From Candidatus Flexifilum affinis (GTDB lineage: Bacteria; Chloroflexota; Anaerolineae; Aggregatilineales; Phototrophicaceae): a DNA stretch of 64,000 nt. The notes below the pieces were generated by a model. That model saw only the letters and a list, made by a program, of their open reading frames with translations, ran no database searches and was not told the origin of the DNA. Position numbers and translations under genes: made by a program. Numbering within the stretch: the first letter of the stretch is position 1; each line of letters starts with the position of its first letter. The stretch lies in the NCBI GenBank assembly GCA_016713325.1, contig JADJPJ010000089.1, forward strand, positions 248,001 through 312,000, in the 5' to 3' direction. This document shows positions 25,222 to 32,628 of the stretch, one piece after another.

Positions 25222-26952
25222 CTAGGGCGCGCCTGACTGGCCGAAACTTGCGGCCAGGAGCGAGAAGTCGGCGATGGTGATCGCGTTGTCTTCGTTGAAA
25301 TCGGCCTGCTGGGCGAAAGCCTGCTGACCGTCTGCCGTGCCAAAGGCTCCGGCCAGGATCGAGAAGTCAGAGATGTTGACGAGGTTATCGTTGGTCGCAT
25401 CCCCTTCGCGGAGCGTTCCCAAATCGAGGGTGTTGCTGCCGGACGCGATGGTCAGGGTGGCGGCGTTGGCCAGCGCATGGTTGTGCTTGACGCGCACCTC
25501 GTATATGCCCGGTGGGATGCCGGGAAGGCTGAATGTGCCGTTCACGTCGGTGGTCGCCGGGCCGACGAAAATCGGCGCGAGTGCGCCATCGGGCGTCAGG
25601 CGCAGATCCAGCAGCATGCTCCATGCCGGGTTCGGTTTGGGCTCGCTGCGTTGAAAGGTCACCGAGCCTTCCAGCGTCCCAGCGTCTGCGGGCGAGAAGA
25701 AGGTCATGACGATCCCATCGGTCTGGAGGACCGCAGGCACGGAGATCGGCACTGCCGCGCCCAGGTTCATCGTCTGATCGTAGAAGACCGAACCGAAAGC
25801 CGGTGAGAAGGCTTCAAAGTAATACGTTCCGTTGAGAACTGACCGCGAGAAGGTGCCGTTCGGACCCGTCATCGTCGTATACGAGAAGGTAGCGGCCGTG
25901 GGACTGTCGTAGAGCAGCACAGAAACGTTGGCGGCGGGGGTCACTCCGTCAGGCTGGTAGACCGATCCGGTCACCAGCGAGTTACCCGTCAGTGCGATCG
26001 CCAGCCCGGCTCGTAATTCACCTGCTTGCACGGTCAGCAGTTCGGCATCGCGCCGGTCAGGATCGCTGTTGAAATCGCGCGAGACATGGTTGAACTGGTA
26101 GGCGCTCAGTTGGTAGGTTCCGGCAGGCACCGGCAGGGCATAGGTGCCGTCGCTATGCGTCTCGACCCAGGCAACCGGCGTGTTTTCTCCCGGTTCGTAG
26201 GCATAGACGGCGGCGCGCGCGATCGGCGTTACCCCGTCGGATTCGGTCACAATGCCGCTGAGCATTGCCGCCGGAGGCAGCGCGAAATCGACGCTCGGCG
26301 TGATCGTGCCGCCGCTTACGGCGATGGGCGGCGCGCTCTCCGCGTTGAAATTGCCGCCGGCATACGTTGCAACGCTGCCCATGCTGACGGCCTTGACCAG
26401 ATATTCGCCAGGCGCCAGATAATTGATGGAGTACCAGCCATCGGGCGTGGTGAAGGCCAGGCCCAGACTGCGACCGCTGGCGTAATCATAGACGTACACC
26501 GCCGCCGAATCGAGCGGGGTGACACCATCCAACGCAGTGACCACACCGCTGATGCCGCCGGGTAGGTCAAGCGCGAAATCAATCGTATAGGGGCGCGTCC
26601 CGGTTACCGGAAGAAATTCCGCACGTTCCAGGGTTGGGCTGCCGTTGGAATAGGATTCGACATAGCCGACGCGCTCCGCTTTCAGTCGGTACGATCCGAT
26701 CGGGACGTTGGCAAAGGCATAGCTGCCGTCTTCGCCGGTCACGCGGAAGCCGACCACTTCGCCCGTCAGATCGATGAGTATGACCTGAGCATCGGCCAGC
26801 GGCGTCACGCCGTCGGCCGCGAGGACGGTTCCGTTGATGTTGGCATCGCTGCCACCGGGCAGTCCGATTTCCTGCGCCAGGGATGCGCAGGGAAAGGCGG
26901 CGCAGATGAGAACCACGGCCAGCCCGATGAGGATGGTTTTGGAGTGGGACAC
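25222..26952 (-). CDS. Secreted protein with carboxypeptidase-regulatory-like repeats and dockerin-like tail
   Basis: 576 residues. The signal peptide is MSHSKTILIGLAVVLICAAF, with cleavage near SLAQ. Four to five CarboxypepD_reg-like beta-sandwich repeats follow; each contains a DGVTPL/I..A.V.LYD strand and a DG.Y...V/L..G.Y strand. Next comes the same 130-residue domain as in the 13700 gene (VKHNHALA and LREGDATNDN). Two dockerin-like segments end it: NISDFSILAGAFG and TIADFSLLAASFG. The promoter at 26995-27024 gives it its own transcript, although it sits just after the ABC permease gene. Confidence 0.85.
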   Translation of the reverse strand: MSHSKTILIGLAVVLICAAFPCASLAQEIGLPGGSDANINGTVLAADGVTPLADAQVILIDLTGEVVGFRVTGEDGSYAFANVPIGSYRLKAERVGYVESYSNGSPTLERAEFLPVTGTRPYTIDFALDLPGGISGVVTALDGVTPLDSAAVYVYDYASGRSLGLAFTTPDGWYSINYLAPGEYLVKAVSMGSVATYAGGNFNAESAPPIAVSGGTITPSVDFALPPAAMLSGIVTESDGVTPIARAAVYAYEPGENTPVAWVETHSDGTYALPVPAGTYQLSAYQFNHVSRDFNSDPDRRDAELLTVQAGELRAGLAIALTGNSLVTGSVYQPDGVTPAANVSVLLYDSPTAATFSYTTMTGPNGTFSRSVLNGTYYFEAFSPAFGSVFYDQTMNLGAAVPISVPAVLQTDGIVMTFFSPADAGTLEGSVTFQRSEPKPNPAWSMLLDLRLTPDGALAPIFVGPATTDVNGTFSLPGIPPGIYEVRVKHNHALANAATLTIASGSNTLDLGTLREGDATNDNLVNISDFSILAGAFGTADGQQAFAQQADFNEDNAITIADFSLLAASFGQSGAP

Positions 26953-27785
26953 GTCGAAGGCCTCTCTGGTTCCCGGATCGAGGAATGGACCGGAATTATA
27001 AAAGGAGTCGTCCGGCTCTGCCAGCAGTCTGGCTGCTCAATGGGAGAACACTCCTGTAGGGTCAGTCTCGCCAGGGTGAGCAGGACGATCCCGTAAAGGG
27101 CCAGGCCGATCCATCCCATCGCTGGGTCGGCTGTAGCGGCGTCCGGTTGAATCAGGCTCTGGATGCTACTGTTGGCATAGTACATCGGCGTGATAAATTG
27201 CACCGGCTGAATCACCGCCGGGAGCCGCTCAATTGGCAGGATGACTCCCGAGAAAAACACGGAGAACATGATGACCAGGGGGATCATCGGGAAGACTTGC
27301 CCTTCACTGCGGGCAAAATTCGAGACGAGCATCCCCAGTGTGATGCTGAGCAGAGCCAGTAGCCAGATGATCGCGACCAGCGCGGCGAACGTGCCAAGGC
27401 TGTAGCCCAGGTCAAAAAGGAGGCTCAGACCGGTGAGCACAATCAGGCTTTGCAAGAGCGCCAGGCCGGAATAGGCGATCAGATATCCGCCGATAACGTC
27501 CACTGGCCGGTAGCCGTTGATGAACATGCGCCCCAGGGTGCCGCTGGTGCGTTCGCGCACCAGGACCAGTGCGCATAGGGCATAGGTCAGAAAGTGCACG
27601 ATAAAGGCGCCGACGGGCACGACAAATTGCTCCGGCCTGAAGATGGGCACATCGACTCCTTCGAAGAACAGGCTGAGCATGTACACAATCAGCACCGGCA
27701 TGAGCAGCGACAGGGCGACGAAGCGCGGATCGTGCCGAAGCTGGCTCAGGACGCGCTGAGCGACTGAAAACATATTGGCGATCAT
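26805..27785 (-). CDS. ABC-2 type transporter permease
   Basis: Membrane component of an ABC-2 exporter. Six hydrophobic helices are visible, from about residue 21 to 250. The LVRERTSGTLGRMFINGYRP loop and IPLVIMFSVFFSGVILPIERLP are family hallmarks. It overlaps the ATPase gene by four bases (ATGA). The last 75-80 residues are Ser/Pro-rich, run through the next gene's promoter and overlap its first 148 bases in another frame. The native protein probably ends near residue 245-250 (about 27040), and a stop may have been lost by an indel or substitution. Confidence 0.85.
   Translation of the reverse strand: MIANMFSVAQRVLSQLRHDPRFVALSLLMPVLIVYMLSLFFEGVDVPIFRPEQFVVPVGAFIVHFLTYALCALVLVRERTSGTLGRMFINGYRPVDVIGGYLIAYSGLALLQSLIVLTGLSLLFDLGYSLGTFAALVAIIWLLALLSITLGMLVSNFARSEGQVFPMIPLVIMFSVFFSGVILPIERLPAVIQPVQFITPMYYANSSIQSLIQPDAATADPAMGWIGLALYGIVLLTLARLTLQECSPIEQPDCWQSRTTPFIIPVHSSIREPERPSTCPTPKPSSSGWPWFSSAPPFPAHPWRRKSDCPVAAMPTSTEPSSRPTA
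26995..27024 (-). promoter_or_regulatory. Promoter of the secreted protein gene at 25222
   Basis: On the reverse strand CTGGCA (27019-27024), an 18-base spacer and TATAAT (26995-27000), 43 bases before the ATG at 26952. It lies inside the questionable 3' extension of the permease ORF. Confidence 0.55.
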
Positions 27786-28645
27786 GGTAGGCTTTCCTGT
27801 GACCTGGCGTCGATCAGACGCAACACGATGGACTCCAGCGGTTCCCGCTCGACAGTGATCCGTCGTACGTTACCGTCGAGATGGAACGCGCGCAGCAATT
27901 GAGGCAGCGCGCTGGGATAGTCAGCGACCTGGTGGACATCGATACCGGCGCCGGTATCGATGGCGATTTGTGCCTGTGCTCTGGCGAAGAGACCTTTCGG
28001 CGTATCGCTGGCCAGCAGCCGCCCGTCGCGCAGGATAGCCAGTCGGTCGCAGCCGATGGCCTCATCCATCTGATGGGTGCTGAGCAGAATGGTGGCACCC
28101 TTGGCGGTCATTTGCCGGAAGGTCTGCCAGAAGGTCTGCCGCAACTTGGGATCGACGCCGGTCGTTGGCTCGTCCAGGAGCAGTAGCCGGGGCCGGTGTA
28201 CGAGCGCACAGGCTAGCGACAGCCGCTGCTTCATGCCGCCGCTCAGCGAGTAGACAGGCGTGTTGGCGCGGTCCGCCAGGTCGACCAGACTCATGGTTTC
28301 ATCGACCCGTGTTCGCAGATCTGGCAGGTGGTGAGCGCGGGCCCAGAACAGCAAGTTCTCGCGCGCTGTCAGATCGTCATAGAGGATCGGCGTCTGGGGC
28401 ATGTAGCCGATCTGCCGGCGCAGCTCCCGTGCATGCCGAATCGGCTCCAGGCCGAGTGAACGGATGCGCCCAGCATCTGGCCTGAGGAGACCAATGATCA
28501 GCTTGATCAGCGTGGTTTTTCCGGCGCCGTTTGCCCCAAGTAAGCCGAAGATCTCGCCTTCCGAAACCTGAATGTCGAGCCGGTCGACGGCCTTCAGTGA
28601 GCCGTAACAGCGGGTCACGTCGGTCACTTCCACAGTGAGTGTCAT
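27782..28645 (-). CDS. ABC transporter ATP-binding protein, ABC-2 type
   Basis: 287 residues. Walker A is GANGAGKTT, the Q-loop lies in IGYMPQTPILYDD, the signature is LSGGMKQRLSL, Walker B is LLLLDEPTTGVD and the H-loop is LLSTHQMDEA. It powers the permease encoded next, with which it overlaps by four bases. Its own start overlaps the TetR stop in the same way, so TetR, ATPase and permease form one operon. The C-terminal domain resembles drug or antibiotic exporters, but the substrate is unknown. Confidence 0.93.
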   Translation of the reverse strand: MTLTVEVTDVTRCYGSLKAVDRLDIQVSEGEIFGLLGANGAGKTTLIKLIIGLLRPDAGRIRSLGLEPIRHARELRRQIGYMPQTPILYDDLTARENLLFWARAHHLPDLRTRVDETMSLVDLADRANTPVYSLSGGMKQRLSLACALVHRPRLLLLDEPTTGVDPKLRQTFWQTFRQMTAKGATILLSTHQMDEAIGCDRLAILRDGRLLASDTPKGLFARAQAQIAIDTGAGIDVHQVADYPSALPQLLRAFHLDGNVRRITVEREPLESIVLRLIDARSQESLP

Positions 28646-29268
28646 AGTTCCGATCTGGATTCTGCGCGCAACCCGTCCAGGAGCTGTGAAATGGCCTGAT
28701 CGACGTATTCACTGGGCGGGGGTAACCCAGCTCCCAGAATCGGGACAATGGCCGTCGCCAGGATGTTGATGATCAGCGAGCCGACGAACATGCGGCTGCT
28801 GACCTCGACGTTGTGCGGCCGAAGCTCACCGCGAGCGATGCCCGCTGTGAAGCACTGCCGCAACAGGTCGAGCATACGCGTCGGGCCGGCCTGCAACACG
28901 TCGAGATTGCTGTCAGGGTTATGGAGCAGCTCGGAAAAGATGATGCGAAAGGCCCGGACCGTCTTCGGATCCTGATAGATGCTCAGGATTGCGGTGGCGA
29001 CCAGTTTGAGGGTGAGGGTAATGGGCTGCTCGACCAGCATGCTCAGATCGGCCTCCGGGGCGACCGCCGGCACGCTGCGGGCGATGACGCCGCGCATCAG
29101 GTCTGCTTTGCCGGGGAAGTACCAGTAGAGCAGGGCGGGTGACTTGATGCCGGCGCGCTGAGCGATCGCTTTGATGGTGGCGCGGTTGTAACCCACCTCG
29201 GCAAACACTTCGAGTGCGGCATCGAGAATGGCCTCCCGTCTGGCATTTGAGTCCGTGTCAGTCATCAT
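28642..29268 (-). CDS. TetR/AcrR-family transcriptional regulator
   Basis: 208 residues. The N-terminal helix-turn-helix reads ILDAALEVFAEVGYNRATIK followed by IAQRAGIKSPALLYWYFPGK, typical of TetR. The rest is the helical ligand-binding and dimer domain. It probably represses its own operon (regulator, ABC ATPase, ABC permease). Three palindromic sites sit on its promoter at 29275-29328. ATG at 29268 follows a strong CAGGAGG; ATG at 29265 is an equal alternative, and the ATG at 29289 falls inside the operator. Confidence 0.92.
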   Translation of the reverse strand: MMTDTDSNARREAILDAALEVFAEVGYNRATIKAIAQRAGIKSPALLYWYFPGKADLMRGVIARSVPAVAPEADLSMLVEQPITLTLKLVATAILSIYQDPKTVRAFRIIFSELLHNPDSNLDVLQAGPTRMLDLLRQCFTAGIARGELRPHNVEVSSRMFVGSLIINILATAIVPILGAGLPPPSEYVDQAISQLLDGLRAESRSEL

Positions 29269-29274
29269 GCCTCC

Positions 29275-29328
29275 TGATTGAACGTTCAATCAAGGTTCAT
29301 TGTACAGTGAACTTGAATCAAGATTCAA
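29275..29328. promoter_or_regulatory. Operator array overlapping the tetR promoter
   Basis: Three adjacent inverted repeats with TTGA/TTCA half-sites. The first, TGATTGAACGTTCAATCA (29275-29292), is a perfect 18-bp palindrome next to the ribosome site. The second, GTTCATTGTACAGTGAAC (29295-29312), is near-perfect. The third has arms TTGAATC and GATTCAA (29313-29328). The reverse-strand promoter TTGAAT (29323-29328), 18 bases, TACAAT (29299-29304) lies inside. This is what a self-repressing TetR operon should look like. Confidence 0.75.
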
Positions 29329-29473
29329 GGATCTCGTGCAAGACTCACAACAGTATTCGACAGGTCCGAGGTTCCGTGCCAAAATAGGGCCAAAGATGTA
29401 GATCGCGCCTTCCTTCTTGAAATATTCGCTGTTCGCCGAATTCGCCGATAATGCTTAGCGCTGGGAGGCAGCG

Positions 29474-30478
29474 ATGGAACTGTGTGTCATCGAGGGCGAT
29501 GGCATTGGGCATGAAGTAATCCCGGCTGCGGTGCGCGTACTCGCCCGAGTCGCACCGGAGATCCAGGTTCACCATACCGAAGCGGGATGGGATACATTCG
29601 AAAAGATCGGGAGTCCACTTCCTGACGAGACGCTCGCCCTTGCTATACGCTGCGGCACGGTTCTTTTCGGCGCGGCAGCTTCCCCATCCTATCCCGTAGA
29701 AGGCTATTATGTTCCCGTGGTGCGCCTGCGTCGCGAACTGAAGACCTACGCGGCCTTACGTCCGACACGCTATCTGCCCGTGCCAACTGCCCGTCGCGGA
29801 GTCGATCTGCTGGTCGTGCGAGAGATGACGGAAGACCTGTACGTGGGCCATGAACATACGGAGAACGAAGGACGCACCGGCGTCTCGGAGAAAGTCATCA
29901 CGCGCGAGGCCACCGAAAACGTGGCGCGACAGGCCTACCAGCTTGCTGACCGCGAGGGACGGACGAAGGTCACCATCGTTCATAAGGCCAGCGTGATGGT
30001 GCAGTCCGACGGTCTGTTTCGAAAGGTGGCCCTGGAGATCGGGGCGAACTATCCCCATCTCACCACCGAAGAGCTGCTCGTCGACACTGCCGCCTACTGG
30101 ATGGTCAAAGACCCGCTGCGTTTCGACATCATCCTCACGCCCAATCTCTACGGCGACATCCTGTCCGACATGGCCGCCGCCTGGGGCGGAGGGCTGGGAC
30201 TCGCGCCTTCGCTGAGCCTGGGCGACGGTGTCGCTCTGGCTGAACCGGTGCATGGCTGCGCCCCCGACATTGCCGGGAAGAACATTGCCAACCCGACGGC
30301 AGCCATGATGAGCCTGGCGCTGCTGCTGCGTTATCACTGGCAGATGGACGAAGCGGCCGACCGCGTCGAATCGGCAGTGCGCCGGACCCTGGAAGATGGC
30401 ATCTACACCGCCGACATTGCCACCGACCAACCGGTCTCCACGACGGAATTCACCGATGCAGTTTGCGACCGACTCTAG
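29474..30478 (+). CDS. Isocitrate/isopropylmalate dehydrogenase family protein
   Basis: Beta-decarboxylating NAD(P)-dependent dehydrogenase of 334 residues. Motifs are IEGDGIGHEVIPAA, RLRRELKTYAALRP (substrate Arg residues), VVREMTEDLYVG, VTIVHKASVM and NLYGDILSDMAAAWGGGLGL (metal-binding Asp residues). PVHGCAPDIAGKNIANP lies in the cofactor loop. The loop and general pattern resemble homoisocitrate and isocitrate types as much as LeuB, so I do not name the substrate. No other leucine or lysine biosynthesis gene is next to it. ATG at 29474 follows GGGAGG. Confidence 0.88.
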   Translation: MELCVIEGDGIGHEVIPAAVRVLARVAPEIQVHHTEAGWDTFEKIGSPLPDETLALAIRCGTVLFGAAASPSYPVEGYYVPVVRLRRELKTYAALRPTRYLPVPTARRGVDLLVVREMTEDLYVGHEHTENEGRTGVSEKVITREATENVARQAYQLADREGRTKVTIVHKASVMVQSDGLFRKVALEIGANYPHLTTEELLVDTAAYWMVKDPLRFDIILTPNLYGDILSDMAAAWGGGLGLAPSLSLGDGVALAEPVHGCAPDIAGKNIANPTAAMMSLALLLRYHWQMDEAADRVESAVRRTLEDGIYTADIATDQPVSTTEFTDAVCDRL

Positions 30479-30539
30479 GGTTTCTGCGTATATACCGTGT
30501 GACAACGAACGCAAGACCTGGAGTTTATGGAGTATGCTG

Positions 30540-30767
30540 ATGAATCGCACGATGAAGGACATCGCGGTGTTCGGCGTCGGCGCAATCGCCGTCCTGTATC
30601 TGATCAATCCTACGTTTGGAATGTTCGAATTCATCCCCGACAACATCCCGCTGATCGGCAACCTGGATGAAGTCGGTGCGACGGCTCTCCTGATCGGCGC
30701 GCTGCGCTACTACGGCGTCGATCTGAGCCATCTGTTCAAGCGCGACTCGCAGGATACGGTGCGCTGA
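30540..30767 (+). CDS. Small membrane protein, DUF1232-like
   Basis: 75 residues. A hydrophobic stretch at about 5-17 is followed by FEFIPDNIPLIGNLDEVGAT, which resembles the IPDFIPVLGYLDD signature of DUF1232/YkvA proteins. A second hydrophobic segment (ALLIGALRYYG) and a charged tail follow. ATG at 30540 has GGAG seven bases upstream; 30534 is an alternative. It follows the dehydrogenase gene with a 61-base gap. Function unknown. Confidence 0.65.
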   Translation: MNRTMKDIAVFGVGAIAVLYLINPTFGMFEFIPDNIPLIGNLDEVGATALLIGALRYYGVDLSHLFKRDSQDTVR

Positions 30768-30888
30768 GCCTCTTCGAAGGTCGACGCGGCGATTTGCCGT
30801 GAGGCGTAGGGTAGCGAGTGGTTGCCCGTAGGGAAACCATGTGCTGTGTTGAACCCATGGCGCCTGAAACCGATATAAGATAATGACG

Positions 30889-30917
30889 AACCGGCTTACG
30901 CTACTTGTAAGCCGGTT
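30889..30917 (+). terminator. Hairpin downstream of the DUF1232-like gene
   Basis: AACCGGCTTAC (30889-30899) and GTAAGCCGGTT (30907-30917) form a perfect 11-bp stem with a 7-base loop, then GCTGTTT. A second stem, CAGTGCCGCCCA and its complement, follows at 30941-30952 and 30970-30981. Both lie between the stop at 30767 and the start at 31056. Confidence 0.5.
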
Positions 30918-31055
30918 GCTGTTTCGATGCAGGCGTCCCGCAGTGCCGCCCACTGGATCCAGGTCCGGCTGGGCGGCACTGTTCTTGCAGCGGAGGCACT
31001 TCTTCTTGCTGCTGACAAGGGCGAAATCACCTGTCTGTCCGATGGAGAAATCTCG

Positions 31056-31848
31056 ATGTCCGGACTGATTGAAGTCCTGTTCAGCCCAATCAAACACTTT
31101 CGCGCACTTGCCCTGGGTCGTGCCAGGAGCGTGCGCTTGGTTGTGCTGATTCTACTGGCCGTCACTGCCTGGAACGGTGTGAGGCAGGCCCAGCGCGGCG
31201 AACCCGCATCTTTCGAAATGCCGAACCCCGGCGTCGAAATCATTGCCTCCGGCAGATTCTGGGGATTTGAGCGGCATTCCGGCCGATCTGCCACCTGTTT
31301 CGATGGAAGATGTCAACGTCGGGCCTTCGGCCGGCGGGGTGTCTGATGCAAACCTGGATAGTACGATCGTCATCGCCCTGCGCGCCGCAGGCGGGCTAAT
31401 CGTCCTCTGGGTTGCGCAGACCCTCTTCCTGGTACTGGTCCCCATGCTCACCGGTAACCGGCCGGACTTCGGTCGCGCCTTTCAAGTGGCGGTATGGTCG
31501 TCTGTGCCCCTGGGGGTGATGGCTGCACTTCAGATCGTCTATCTGGAATCGGGCGGCGTCGGCGGCGAGCGTATCGGTCTGTCGGCTGTGCTCGATACCT
31601 GGGACGGACTGGCTGCTTTGCCACCCATGCTTGCGGCGCTGGTCACGGTGTGCCTGGAGAGCCTGACCCTGTGGGCCCTGTGGAGCCTGCTTCTGCTTTA
31701 TCTGGGTGCGCGCTTTGGCTTCGCTCGGAGCGCCCAGAATGGCGCGAAGGTCGTCCCCGCGCCGGCACTCGCCTCTATGTTGATCGTGATTCTCTATACG
31801 TCGGCGCTGATCGCTGCGCTTACCCTCTCGAGGGCCGCCGTACTATGA
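31056..31848 (+). CDS. Yip1-family membrane protein (frameshift near 31240)
   Basis: One gene split over two frames. The first part (from ATG 31056, ribosome site GGAGAAAT) reads MSGLIEVLFSPIKHFRAL with a helix VRLVVLILLAVTAWNGVRQA, up to EMPNPGVEII. An extra base in 31238-31244 moves the reading to PPADSGDLSGIPADLPP and then four hydrophobic helices, ending at 31848. The rebuilt protein of about 263 residues has the N-terminal SP..F and membrane layout of Yip1-domain proteins. These often accompany MacB-like ABC genes, which follow here with a four-base overlap. Function unproven. Confidence 0.7.
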
Positions 31849-31859
31849 GCGCCGCTTAA

Positions 31860-32627
31860 CTGATTCGAGCGCAGGATTTGCACAAGGTCTACCACGTAGG
31901 AGGCGAAACCCAGCACGTCCTGAACGGGGTCGATTTGACGATTCCGGCGGGCCAATTCACTGCCATCATGGGATCCAGCGGCTCGGGCAAGAGCACCCTG
32001 CTGAACCTTCTGAGCGGACTCGATATCCCAACCTCCGGCACGATCGCGGTAGGCGGGCGGACGCTGGATGCGATGAGCAGCGATGAGCTGGCTGCCTTTC
32101 GCGCCAAGACGATCGGCCTGGTTTTCCAGTCGTACTATCTGGTGCCGACCCTCAACGCGATGGAAAACGTCGCGCTGCCCGGTGTTTTCGTCGGCATGCC
32201 CAAGGAGGATCGCGATGCGCGCGCGCTGGCGCTGCTCACCCGACTGGGCTTGGCGGATCGCGTCGGCCATCGAATTAATGAACTGTCGGGCGGCCAGCGT
32301 CAGCGGGTGGCGATTGCGCGCGCCCTGTTCAACGATCCGCCGCTGATTATGGCCGACGAGCCTACCGGCGCGCTCGACGAAGAGAACGGCCGACGTGTCG
32401 TAGGGTGGCTGCGATCGCTGGCTGTGAAGCAAGGCAAGACTGTCGTCATGGTGACTCACGAAGAGAAGCTCACCCGCTATGTCGACCGCGTCATCCACCT
32501 CACCGATGGACGCATCGTCAGTGACCAACTGGTCAGTCATACCAGGAGCGCGGGAATTCCGTTGGATTCGGCCAACGCGCCCGCAGCGCGTCCTTCTCGC
32601 CCCAATTCCTCCATAAGGCAGCAGTGA
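31860..32627 (+). CDS. MacB/LolD-type ABC transporter ATP-binding protein
   Basis: About 255 residues. Walker A is GSSGSGKST, the signature LSGGQRQRVAIARAL and Walker B PLIMADEPTGALD, followed by VVMVTHEEKL. The family N terminus IRA.DLHKVYHVGG begins at a CTG (31860), directly after an in-frame TAA. An ATG at 31845 overlaps the stop of the preceding gene (ATGA) and would read MSAA, stop, LIRAQDL. So either CTG is the start, or the TAA at 31857 is a CAA misread or mutated. A TTG at 31878 would cut into the conserved first strand. It should power the FtsX-like permease at 34738. Confidence 0.85.
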   Translation: MIRAQDLHKVYHVGGETQHVLNGVDLTIPAGQFTAIMGSSGSGKSTLLNLLSGLDIPTSGTIAVGGRTLDAMSSDELAAFRAKTIGLVFQSYYLVPTLNAMENVALPGVFVGMPKEDRDARALALLTRLGLADRVGHRINELSGGQRQRVAIARALFNDPPLIMADEPTGALDEENGRRVVGWLRSLAVKQGKTVVMVTHEEKLTRYVDRVIHLTDGRIVSDQLVSHTRSAGIPLDSANAPAARPSRPNSSIRQQ

Positions 32628-32628
32628 T

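Noticed and set aside
30781..30860. Possible second copy of the three-stem repeat (contains CGTAGGG)
   Set aside because: Only the short CGTAGGG motif is shared; the flanking arms and inner hairpins are absent.
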